A model generated the notes under the pieces. The model made no database searches. It was given only the letters and a program-made list of their open reading frames with translations, and had not been told where the DNA came from. Made by a program: the position numbers and the translations under genes. Positions 57,347 through 64,000 of a DNA stretch of 64,000 nt are shown piece after piece. Position 1 is the first letter of the stretch; the number at the start of each line of letters is the position of its first letter. The DNA is from Neobacillus ginsengisoli (GTDB taxonomy: Bacteria; Bacillota; Bacilli; Bacillales_B; DSM-18226), in contig NZ_JAUSTW010000001.1 in the NCBI RefSeq assembly GCF_030813055.1, positions 434,001-498,000 on the forward strand, written 5' to 3'.

Positions 57347-58471
57347 ATGGATGCGGATAAAAAACCGGAATGGAGCGACCCAAATGAACCGGATAAATGT
57401 TCAAGTGTCATAAGAAGAGGAAAAGAGCAAGAGGGACAGGCTGCTTCACTCCGGAAAAACATCCGTTTTCAAAAACGCAGGTCCTCTGAGCCTGCTGTTG
57501 AAGAATTATATACAGGGGTGTTAGCAGGAGACAGAGGCCTTCTTGCCCGTGCCATTACCCTGGTAGAAAGTAATGCTGAGCAGCATTTTCAAAAAGCACA
57601 GAACCTTCTTCAAAGGCTTTTACAACACAGCGGTAAGTCATTGCGAATTGGAATCACAGGTGTTCCCGGAGCAGGGAAAAGCACCTTTATTGAAACGTTT
57701 GGCACTTACCTGTGTGATCAGGGTTATCGGGTGGCAGTGCTGGCGATCGATCCAAGCTCCAGTATTAGTGGAGGCAGTATTTTAGGGGATAAAACGAGAA
57801 TGGAACTTTTGGCTAGGAATCCTCGCGCTTTTATCCGTCCTTCTCCATCAGCTGGAAAGCTGGGTGGTGTCCACCGAAAAACAAGAGAAGCAATGCTGAT
57901 TTGTGAGGCAGCGGGATTTGATGTGATATTAGTAGAAACAGTGGGTGTAGGACAAAGTGAAGTCATTATCAGAGATATGGTTGACTTTTTTCTGTTGCTT
58001 GTTTTAACCGGTGCCGGTGATGAATTGCAAGGAATGAAAAAAGGGATTATGGAACTGGCCGACGCCCTAATTGTTCATAAAGCAGATGGTGCCAATAAAC
58101 AAAAGGCAGAACAAACAAGAAAAGAGTATAACCGGATTCTGCATTTCTTACAGCCGGCTACAAAGGGTTGGTCAACAAAGGCATACACTTGCTCATCGCT
58201 TAACGGTGATGGGATAGAAGGCATTTGGGAGGTACTTAAGTCTTTTGAAAGAAATGGAAAAGAAACGGGAGTTTTTGAAGATCGAAGAAAAGGGCAAAAA
58301 AGAGAGTGGATTTACTCCATGATTACCGATCAACTCCAATATAGTTTCTTTCACCATCCGGAAGTTAGACTAATGCTTCCTCAATTGGAAAATGAAGTGA
58401 TGTCCGGGGAAAAAACAGTTGCATCTGCTGTCGAAAAACTTTTCCATGCTTTTTTATCCGGAAAAGAATAA
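57347..58471 (+). CDS. meaB: MeaB-type G-protein chaperone of methylmalonyl-CoA mutase
   Basis: A 374-residue P-loop GTPase that guards and reloads the mutase with adenosylcobalamin. Walker A GVPGAGKST near residues 106-114, the DPSSSISGGSILGDKTRM switch, ETVGVGQSE and base-specificity VHKADGAN. The ATG comes right after the mutB stop, with GAGGAAGTGG in the mutB end. The first 40 residues are hydrophilic and poorly conserved. Older annotations call the family ArgK. Confidence 0.92.
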   Translation: MDADKKPEWSDPNEPDKCSSVIRRGKEQEGQAASLRKNIRFQKRRSSEPAVEELYTGVLAGDRGLLARAITLVESNAEQHFQKAQNLLQRLLQHSGKSLRIGITGVPGAGKSTFIETFGTYLCDQGYRVAVLAIDPSSSISGGSILGDKTRMELLARNPRAFIRPSPSAGKLGGVHRKTREAMLICEAAGFDVILVETVGVGQSEVIIRDMVDFFLLLVLTGAGDELQGMKKGIMELADALIVHKADGANKQKAEQTRKEYNRILHFLQPATKGWSTKAYTCSSLNGDGIEGIWEVLKSFERNGKETGVFEDRRKGQKREWIYSMITDQLQYSFFHHPEVRLMLPQLENEVMSGEKTVASAVEKLFHAFLSGKE

Positions 58472-58498
58472 AGCTGCCAATCCGGCAGCGTCTTTTTT
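58472..58498 (+). terminator. Terminator of mutAB-meaB
   Basis: GCTGCC and GGCAGC form a short GC-rich stem followed by TTTTTT. Confidence 0.78.
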
Positions 58499-58615
58499 AT
58501 AAAAGTAGTAATAATAGAGAAAAAGAACATTTAATGAATTCTATCATCCTCATTTGAAAAAAACTTATTATTACTGTTATTATGTAGTTATATACATTTC
58601 TAAAGGAGTGATTTT

Positions 58616-59053
58616 ATGAGCATGGATTTTAATTTTTTCATGAATGATATCGTTCGTCAGGCACGCCAAGAAATCGTGTCTGCCGGCTATAAAGAATTAA
58701 CTACAGCAGCAGAAGTCGATGAAGCGCTTCAACAAAAAGGCACTACATTAGTAATGATCAATTCAGTTTGTGGCTGTGCAGGAGGTGTGGCACGTCCGGC
58801 GGCGGCACATGCCCTGCATTATGATAAGCGTCCGGATCATGTAGTAACTGTTTTTGCCGGGCAGGATAAAGAAGCAACAGAAAAAGCGAGAAGCTATTTT
58901 ACCGGATATCCGCCATCCTCTCCTTCCTTTGCCATATTGAAAGATGGTAAGATTTGCTCTATGGTTGAAAGACACCAAATTGAAGGCTATGACCCGGCAT
59001 CAGTTGTATCAAAACTGCAAAAAGAATTTGATCAATATTGTGAAGAAGTTTAA
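58616..59053 (+). CDS. brxB: Bacilliredoxin BrxB (YqiW family)
   Basis: A 145-residue thioredoxin-fold protein with the CGC active site at residues 52-54 (SVCGCAGG), which removes bacillithiol from oxidised proteins. BrxB-type residues [17 protein letters not shown] follow. AAGGAGTG precedes the ATG. In B. subtilis yqiW lies just here, between the bkd region and yqjA-E. Confidence 0.92.
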   Translation: MSMDFNFFMNDIVRQARQEIVSAGYKELTTAAEVDEALQQKGTTLVMINSVCGCAGGVARPAAAHALHYDKRPDHVVTVFAGQDKEATEKARSYFTGYPPSSPSFAILKDGKICSMVERHQIEGYDPASVVSKLQKEFDQYCEEV

Positions 59054-59071
59054 TGTAATAGACTTAAAAAG

Positions 59072-59106
59072 GACTAATCTCTAAAAAATAGAGATTAGTT
59101 TTTTTT
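59072..59106 (+). terminator. Terminator of brxB
   Basis: ACTAATCTCTA and TAGAGATTAGT form an 11-bp stem with a 5-base loop, followed by T8. Confidence 0.9.
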
Positions 59107-59171
59107 CGCTTTTTTATGAATGAATAAAAGAAAATAGAAGCAAACTAGGGAAAAAAAGGCAGGTGGAATCT

Positions 59172-59684
59172 TTGTTAAAAATCCTATCGCCGATCCTGAT
59201 TGCTTTTTTCATCTCACCGCTATGGCCGCTTGGTCCCAATCCCTTGCCTGGAGCACCTTTCGTTATTGTTAACAAGAGTATAAACGAAATGGCCATTATT
59301 GACGATAACAAGGTCCAAACGGTAGTAAGCGTTGGAACTGGGAAAACACAAGAGCTAACACCGGAAGGACTTTTTACGATCACTGTGAAAGCCAAGAATC
59401 CCTACTTTCGACGAACCGATATTCCCGGCGGAGATCCCAAAAATCCACTTGGTGCCAGATGGATTGGCTTTGATGCAAAAGGGACTGATGGACGGATATA
59501 CGGAATTCATGGGACCAACCAGCCCGCTTCTATAGGAAAATATGTCTCACAGGGGTGTATCCGCACCCAAAATGAAGTCATTTCATCACTGTTTCCTTTA
59601 ATTCCGTTAGGAACGAAGATACTGGTGATTACTTCAAAAGAATCCTTTGAAAAGCTTGGAAAAGAGATGGGTGCCATAAAATGA
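59172..59684 (+). CDS. L,D-transpeptidase (YkuD family)
   Basis: A 170-residue protein with an N-terminal hydrophobic segment (about 2-20) acting as signal or anchor and a YkuD catalytic domain. The motif is IH113GTNQPAS then SQGC129IRTQ, with the catalytic His and Cys. It would form 3-3 or L,D crosslinks in peptidoglycan. No LysM domain is present. TTG 59172 has AGGTGG 5 bases upstream; GTG 59163 overlaps it. Confidence 0.85.
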   Translation: MLKILSPILIAFFISPLWPLGPNPLPGAPFVIVNKSINEMAIIDDNKVQTVVSVGTGKTQELTPEGLFTITVKAKNPYFRRTDIPGGDPKNPLGARWIGFDAKGTDGRIYGIHGTNQPASIGKYVSQGCIRTQNEVISSLFPLIPLGTKILVITSKESFEKLGKEMGAIK

Positions 59685-59687
59685 AGA

Positions 59688-59725
59688 AAAGGGACTGTTT
59701 AAAATGCGACAGTCCCTTTTTATTT
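59688..59725. terminator. Terminator between the L,D-transpeptidase and the Prli42-like gene
   Basis: AAAGGGACTGT pairs with ACAGTCCCTTT around a 10-base loop, with T-run on the plus strand and an A/T-rich tract on the other. Confidence 0.8.
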
Positions 59726-59733
59726 ATATAATT

Positions 59734-59832
59734 TTATCGAATAAATTGAGCAATTCCGATAAGGAGGGTTGAGGCAAGCATAGCAAAAAGCATTAAAAAA
59801 ACAATGATTTTTCGATTTTTCCGATTAGACAA
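59734..59832 (-). CDS. Prli42-like membrane miniprotein
   Basis: A 32-residue ORF, reading MSNRKNRKIIVFLMLFAML followed by ASTLLIGIAQFIR, starts at TTG 59832 with GGGAGGT 7 bases upstream. A positively charged start and one membrane helix match the miniprotein Prli42, which anchors the stressosome in Listeria and has homologues in bacilli. The gene is too short for standard ORF calls. Identification is from pattern and size; stressosome genes are not in the window. Confidence 0.6.
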   Translation of the reverse strand: MSNRKNRKIIVFLMLFAMLASTLLIGIAQFIR

Positions 59833-59892
59833 TAGTAGTACCTCCCTTATATTAAGTAAATTTATTTATATTTTACATGGAAAAGCCTAAAT

Positions 59893-59918
59893 GAACAACT
59901 GAACAACTGAACAACTGC
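59893..59918. repeat. Short tandem repeat, 9-mer three times
   Basis: GAACAACT-GAACAACT-type units (AACAACTGA) are repeated almost three times in the gap before mce. No gene association seen. Confidence 0.6.
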
Positions 59919-59999
59919 TCAATACATGAAGGATTTATGAATTTTTTATCGAATAGATTAATGTCGTAGTTATTTTAATATTGGAACAGAGGGGAAAAC

Positions 60000-60422
60000 A
60001 TGATTAAAAAAGTCGACCATATTGGAATTGCTGTTCGCTCATTTGAGAAAACGCTTTCTTTTTATACGGAGGTGTTAAATCTTCCTTTATTGGGGATTGA
60101 GGAAGTGGCAAGTGAAAAGTTAAGAGTGGCCTTTTTGCAGGCAGGAGAAACGAAACTTGAGCTGCTCGAGCCTTTATCAGAGGAAAGTACAGTAGCTAAA
60201 TTTATTGAGAAACGTGGCGAAGGGATTCACCATATTGCTCTAGGTGTTGAATCAATCGAGGAGCGAATCAAGGAAATAAAGGAAAAAGGAATCCAAATGA
60301 TACACGATCAACCTAAGCCGGGAGCCGGAGGAACTCATGTTGCCTTCATGCATCCTAAGTCAGCTTCAGGTGTTTTATTTGAGTTATGTGAAAAGAAAGG
60401 GAAGAAGGGATACCATGAGTGA
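60000..60422 (+). CDS. mce: Methylmalonyl-CoA epimerase
   Basis: A 140-residue VOC-fold metalloenzyme interconverting (S)- and (R)-methylmalonyl-CoA. Metal ligands in VDHIGIAV, the GIHHIALGV His and the FELCE Glu are visible. It is B. subtilis YqjC. GAGGGGA precedes the ATG. It overlaps the carboxyltransferase gene by 8 bases, consistent with a shared propionyl-CoA route. Confidence 0.93.
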   Translation: MIKKVDHIGIAVRSFEKTLSFYTEVLNLPLLGIEEVASEKLRVAFLQAGETKLELLEPLSEESTVAKFIEKRGEGIHHIALGVESIEERIKEIKEKGIQMIHDQPKPGAGGTHVAFMHPKSASGVLFELCEKKGKKGYHE

Positions 60423-61965
60423 CATCTATGAAAAAATAAATGAGTTATATGATAAACGCAGAGAAGTTGAGCTCGGCGGCGGTGATGAGAGAATTGAAAA
60501 ACAGCATGAAAAAGGAAAATTAACGGCAAGAGAAAGAATTGATTTATTAGTCGACAAAGGTACATTTATTGAATTAAATCCATTCATTGAACACCGAACC
60601 AATGATTTTGGCCTTGATGAACAAAAAGGGCCCGGCGATGGCGTTGTCACAGGCTACGGAAAAGTTAATGGCCGACCTATCTATCTTTTTTCTCAGGACT
60701 TTACAGTTTTTGGCGGTGCTTTAGGTGAAATGCATGCCAAAAAAATTGCCAATGTCATGGATTTAGCAGCTAAAAACGGGGCACCTTTTGTCGGATTGAA
60801 CGATTCCGGAGGGGCAAGGATTCAAGAAGGTGTTGTCTCACTTGATGGCTACGGCCATATTTTTTACCGAAATGCCATTTATTCGGGCGTGATTCCACAA
60901 ATATCTGTTATTATGGGTCCATGCGCAGGGGGAGCTGTCTATTCACCTGCGATTACTGATTTCGTGTTTATGGTAGAAAAGACCAGTCAAATGTTTATTA
61001 CCGGCCCAAAAGTAATTGAAACGGTCACGGGTGAAAAAATTTCTGCGGAAGACCTTGGTGGAGCGAATGTCCATAACACGATCAGCGGAAATGCTCATTT
61101 TCAATCTGCTACAGAGGCAGAGGCATTAAAGCAGGTTCGCAAACTGTTAAGCTATCTTCCCCAAAATAATGAGGAAAAAACGCCTAGACTGGAGGTTCAG
61201 GACGAAGATGATTATCGTCCGGATTTAACAGAAGCAATTCCTTTTGATGCTGTTCGTCCATATGATGTCCGCAATGTCATTAACCAAGTGGCTGATAAAG
61301 ATTCCTTTATGGAAATTCATAAGGACTTCGCGAAGAATATTGTCGTTGGGTTTGCGCGAATAAAAGGAGAGACTGTGGGTCTTGTCTGCAATCAACCAAA
61401 GGTGATGGCCGGCGGTTTGGATATTGACTCCTCCGATAAGGCTGCACGCTTTATCCGATTATGCGATTCTTTTAATATACCAATTATTACGTTTGAAGAT
61501 GTAACGGGCTTTTTCCCGGGAGTTAAACAGGAACTGGGGGGAATCATCCGTCACGGTGCCAAAATATTATTTGCTTATTCAGAGGCAACAGTTCCGAAGC
61601 TGACGATTATTTTAAGAAAAGCATACGGCGGTGCCTATGTAGCCTTGAATAGTAAGTCGATCGGTGCAGATCTTGTTTTCGCTTGGCCTAATGCGGAAAT
61701 CGCTGTTATGGGCCCACAAGGTGCGGCAAATATTATTTTTGCGAAGGAAATTCAAAATAGCGAGAACCCTGAAGTAGTTAGACAGCAGAAAATTGAAGAA
61801 TATCGTGATAAATTTGCCAATCCATATGTTGCCGCAAGCAGAGGAATGGTGGATGATGTTATCGACCCAAGAGAAACGAGAATAAAAATCATTCAGGCAC
61901 TGGAAATGCTGCTGAATAAAAAAGAGTCGAGACCCTATAAAAAACATGGAAATATCCCGCTTTAA
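60415..61965 (+). CDS. yqjD: Acyl-CoA (propionyl-CoA) carboxylase, carboxyltransferase subunit
   Basis: A 516-residue crotonase-fold carboxyltransferase of the PccB/MmdA family. It has the N-terminal RIEKQHEKGKLTARERIDLLVD, two half-domains with oxyanion loops GGARIQEGVVSLDGY, MGPCAGGAVYSPA and the second-half DVTGFFPGVKQE and AYGGAYVALNSKS. It could carboxylate propionyl-CoA with a biotin carrier, or act in methylmalonyl-CoA decarboxylation; no dedicated biotin subunit is encoded nearby, so AccB/AccC or a remote partner must serve. ATG 60415 overlaps mce by 8 bases; earlier frames are discounted. Confidence 0.88.
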   Translation: MSDIYEKINELYDKRREVELGGGDERIEKQHEKGKLTARERIDLLVDKGTFIELNPFIEHRTNDFGLDEQKGPGDGVVTGYGKVNGRPIYLFSQDFTVFGGALGEMHAKKIANVMDLAAKNGAPFVGLNDSGGARIQEGVVSLDGYGHIFYRNAIYSGVIPQISVIMGPCAGGAVYSPAITDFVFMVEKTSQMFITGPKVIETVTGEKISAEDLGGANVHNTISGNAHFQSATEAEALKQVRKLLSYLPQNNEEKTPRLEVQDEDDYRPDLTEAIPFDAVRPYDVRNVINQVADKDSFMEIHKDFAKNIVVGFARIKGETVGLVCNQPKVMAGGLDIDSSDKAARFIRLCDSFNIPIITFEDVTGFFPGVKQELGGIIRHGAKILFAYSEATVPKLTIILRKAYGGAYVALNSKSIGADLVFAWPNAEIAVMGPQGAANIIFAKEIQNSENPEVVRQQKIEEYRDKFANPYVAASRGMVDDVIDPRETRIKIIQALEMLLNKKESRPYKKHGNIPL

Positions 61966-62084
61966 ACGTGAATCTTCTTTCTATTCGATATGAGAAAGGC
62001 TATACACATCTTTCATTTGATGATAGGAATGGGAAAAGGTATACTGAAATAGTGAGTAAAGTACATATTATGGAGGTTCGACAG

Positions 62085-63206
62085 ATGATTAATCATGAAC
62101 GTCTTTTGAATGAATTTTTGGAACTGGTACAAATTGACTCTGAAACAAAATTTGAAACTGAAATTGCCAAAGTACTGAAGCAAAAGTTTACTGATTTAGG
62201 CCTTGATGTTTTCGAAGACGATACAACTGCCCAAACAGGCCATGGTGCAGGTAATCTGGTCTGCACACTTGCTGCAACGAAAGAAGGGGTAGATCCAATT
62301 TATTTTACTTCCCATATGGATACAGTTGTTCCGGGCAAGGGCGTAAAGCCATCCATTAAAGACGGCTATGTGGTTACTGATGGTACAACCATTTTGGGTG
62401 CCGATGATAAAACCGGTTTGGCTGTTATGTTTGAAACAATCCGTGTGTTAAAAGAGCAAAATATTGAGCATGGAATGATCCAATTTGTCATTACAGTTGG
62501 AGAAGAATCAGGCCTTGTAGGTGCTAAAGCTCTCGATTCTTCATTGATGAAGGCGAAATATGGCTACGCGCTTGATAGTGATGGTTTAGTTGGTAACATT
62601 GTTGTAGCTGCACCGACTCAAGCAAAAGTGAAAGCCGTAATTTACGGAAAAACAGCTCATGCCGGTGTTGCTCCTGAAAAAGGGGTATCAGCTATCACTA
62701 TTGCGGCCAAATCCATTGCTAAAATGCCGTTAGGAAGAATTGATGAAGAAACAACAGCCAACATCGGCCGGTTCGAAGGCGGTACACAAACCAACATCGT
62801 ATGTGATCGCGTTGATATTTTAGCTGAAGCCCGTTCTCTAATTCCGGAAAAAATGCAAGCACAGGTTCAGAAAATGAAGGATGCATTTGAAACTGTGGCT
62901 GAGGAAATGGGCGGGAGAGCTGAAGTCAATGTTGAAGTCATGTATCCGGGCTTCAAATTTGGTGAAGGCGACTTGGTTGTAGAACTTGCCCGTAAAGCAG
63001 CGGAAAAAATAGGCCGCAGCTGTGAACTACAGCATAGTGGCGGCGGCAGTGATGCCAATGTCTTTGCCGGCTTTAACATTCCTACTGTAAACCTTGCTGT
63101 TGGTTATGAGGAAATTCATACAACAAACGAGCGGATGCCGATTGAAGAATTAAACAAGCTTGCTGAAATGACGATTGCGATTATCAATGAAGTAACAAAT
63201 CAATAA
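62085..63206 (+). CDS. yqjE: PepT-like M20 peptidase YqjE
   Basis: A 373-residue zinc peptidase. Metal-site motifs: YFTSHMDTVVPG, GADDKTGLAVM, VGEESGLVGAKAL, and C-terminal HSGGGSDANVFAG. It resembles tripeptidase T. ATG 62085 has TGGAGG 7 bases upstream; the longer frame from 61968 lies in the intergenic region after yqjD. Single gene with a terminator. Confidence 0.9.
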   Translation: MINHERLLNEFLELVQIDSETKFETEIAKVLKQKFTDLGLDVFEDDTTAQTGHGAGNLVCTLAATKEGVDPIYFTSHMDTVVPGKGVKPSIKDGYVVTDGTTILGADDKTGLAVMFETIRVLKEQNIEHGMIQFVITVGEESGLVGAKALDSSLMKAKYGYALDSDGLVGNIVVAAPTQAKVKAVIYGKTAHAGVAPEKGVSAITIAAKSIAKMPLGRIDEETTANIGRFEGGTQTNIVCDRVDILAEARSLIPEKMQAQVQKMKDAFETVAEEMGGRAEVNVEVMYPGFKFGEGDLVVELARKAAEKIGRSCELQHSGGGSDANVFAGFNIPTVNLAVGYEEIHTTNERMPIEELNKLAEMTIAIINEVTNQ

Positions 63207-63215
63207 TTGGAGTTG

Positions 63216-63241
63216 AAGGAGAGCCGTTGGCTCTCCTTTTT
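63216..63241 (+). terminator. Terminator of yqjE
   Basis: AAGGAGAGCC and GGCTCTCCTT form a 10-bp stem with a 2- to 3-base loop, then T4. Confidence 0.82.
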
Positions 63242-63279
63242 GTTATACTTAAGTGAGAAATGTTTAAGGATGATCCTGC

Positions 63280-64000
63280 ATGAAAGAAATGTATCCGAAA
63301 AACGGAAGAGTCATTTTACATGTTGATATGAATAGTTTTTACGCCTCGGTAGAAATGGCTTATGACCCTACACTAAAAGGCAAACCGTTAGCCATTGCCG
63401 GAAATGTGGAGGAGAGAAGGGGGATTATTGTCACCTGCAGCTATGAGGCAAGGAAATTCGGTGTAAAAACAACGATGCCGCTTTGGGAGGCAAAAAAGCT
63501 TTGTCCCGAGTTAATTGTAAAAACGCCTAATTTTGAGCGCTATCGAGCAGCTTCTATTGGCATGTTTGAAATTCTAAGAAATTATACAGAACTCGTCGAG
63601 CCGGTTTCCATTGATGAGGGGTATATGGATATTTCTGAATGCTACGAGTTTGGCAGTCCAATTGGCATAGCAGAAAGTATCCAAAAAAGAATCCTGGAAC
63701 AGCTTGATTTGCCTTGCAGTATCGGAATAGCTCCGAATAAATTTTTAGCCAAAATGGCATCGGATATGAAAAAACCAATGGGGATTACAGTGTTACGCAA
63801 ACGTGATATTCCGATAGTTCTCTGGCCATTAAATACAAACGAAATGCATGGTGTTGGGAAAAAAACAGCAGAAAAGCTAACCGTCATGGGGATAAATACC
63901 ATCGGTGATTTAGCAAAAGGAAATGAAATTCAGCTCAAATCGCTGTTAGGTATCAATGGGATCCGCATCAAAGAGCGGGCAAATGGAATTGATAACAGGC
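63280..64000 (+). CDS. dinB: DNA polymerase IV (Y family), N-terminal part
   Basis: A translesion polymerase cut by the window end after about 240 residues. It shows the catalytic HVDMNSFYASVE near 14-25, CSYEARKFGVKTTMPLWEAKKLCP, the SIDEGYMDIS with the second catalytic Asp-Glu (Gly for the usual Ala), and SIGIAPNKFLAKMASDMKKP with the helix-hairpin-helix HGVGKKTAEKL. AAGGATGA precedes the ATG. It matches the B. subtilis polY gene position (yqjH). Confidence 0.94.
   Translation, partial: MKEMYPKNGRVILHVDMNSFYASVEMAYDPTLKGKPLAIAGNVEERRGIIVTCSYEARKFGVKTTMPLWEAKKLCPELIVKTPNFERYRAASIGMFEILRNYTELVEPVSIDEGYMDISECYEFGSPIGIAESIQKRILEQLDLPCSIGIAPNKFLAKMASDMKKPMGITVLRKRDIPIVLWPLNTNEMHGVGKKTAEKLTVMGINTIGDLAKGNEIQLKSLLGINGIRIKERANGIDNR

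Noticed and set aside
59893..59918. Tandem 9-mer as a CRISPR or iteron array
   Set aside because: Only three contiguous units with no spacers and no cas or replication genes nearby.
1..64000. tRNA, rRNA, insertion sequences or phage genes
   Set aside because: I saw no tRNA-like cloverleafs, rRNA, transposase or integrase in any frame, so the ccm island has no visible mobility genes.

Overview
The window is a 64 kb piece of a Bacillaceae chromosome, probably a soil bacillus related to Neobacillus or Bacillus; the genus is a weak inference. The evidence is the near-continuous colinearity with the Bacillus subtilis yqhO-efp-spoIIIA-accBC-nusB-folD-xseAB-ispA-dxs-yqxC-argR-recN-spoIVB-spo0A-bkd-yqiW-yqjBCDE-polY segment, the complete spoIIIA operon with spoIVB and spo0A, strong GGAGG ribosome binding sites and many TTG/GTG starts.

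Layout. 1-7.3 kb: the 3' end of a class II (B12-dependent) ribonucleotide reductase, an NlpC/P60 hydrolase, yqhO, yqhP, yqhQ, yqhR, yqhT and efp; aroQ (yqhS) is not at its usual place. 7.3-16.4 kb: an accessory island between efp and spoIIIA. It has a scrambled cytochrome c pseudogene, then a complete System I cytochrome c maturation operon (ccmE-F-H-I-like-A-B-C-D-G). Two unrecognised exported proteins in the operon look like divergent paralogues. 16.4-17.1 kb: a SIMPL-domain gene. 17.2-22.5 kb: spoIIIAA-AH behind a good sigma-E promoter. 22.8-38.5 kb: housekeeping genes (fatty acid synthesis, folate, exonuclease VII, isoprenoid, arginine repressor, recN) and sporulation regulators, ending in yycC-like, glpQ and yqzF. 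38.7-49.1 kb: bkdR and its sigma-54 dependent ptb-bcd-buk-lpdV-bkdAA-bkdAB-bkdB operon. 49.1-53.1 kb, minus strand: a TPP-riboswitch controlled tenI-thiO-thiS-thiG-thiF operon. 53.2-58.5 kb: mutA-mutB-meaB. 58.6-64 kb: bacilliredoxin, L,D-transpeptidase, a Prli42-like miniprotein, methylmalonyl-CoA epimerase, an acyl-CoA carboxyltransferase, a PepT-like peptidase and the start of DNA polymerase IV.

How it works together. Leucine dehydrogenase and the branched-chain ketoacid dehydrogenase make acyl-CoAs from Leu/Ile/Val. Propionyl-CoA from Ile/Val can pass through the carboxyltransferase, epimerase and B12 mutase (with MeaB) to succinyl-CoA. Thiamine synthesis sits between these two blocks, and TPP is the cofactor of the Bkd E1 enzyme and of Dxs. 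B12 use recurs in NrdJ and MutB.

Most notable: the System I Ccm operon in a lineage that normally uses ResBC. Its CcmE carries the CXXXY heme-binding variant yet coexists with CcmH and a CcmG-like thioredoxin, and two SHOCT-tailed exported proteins accompany it. A dispersed extragenic repeat occurs in four copies, one of which supplies the C-terminus and stop codon of recN.
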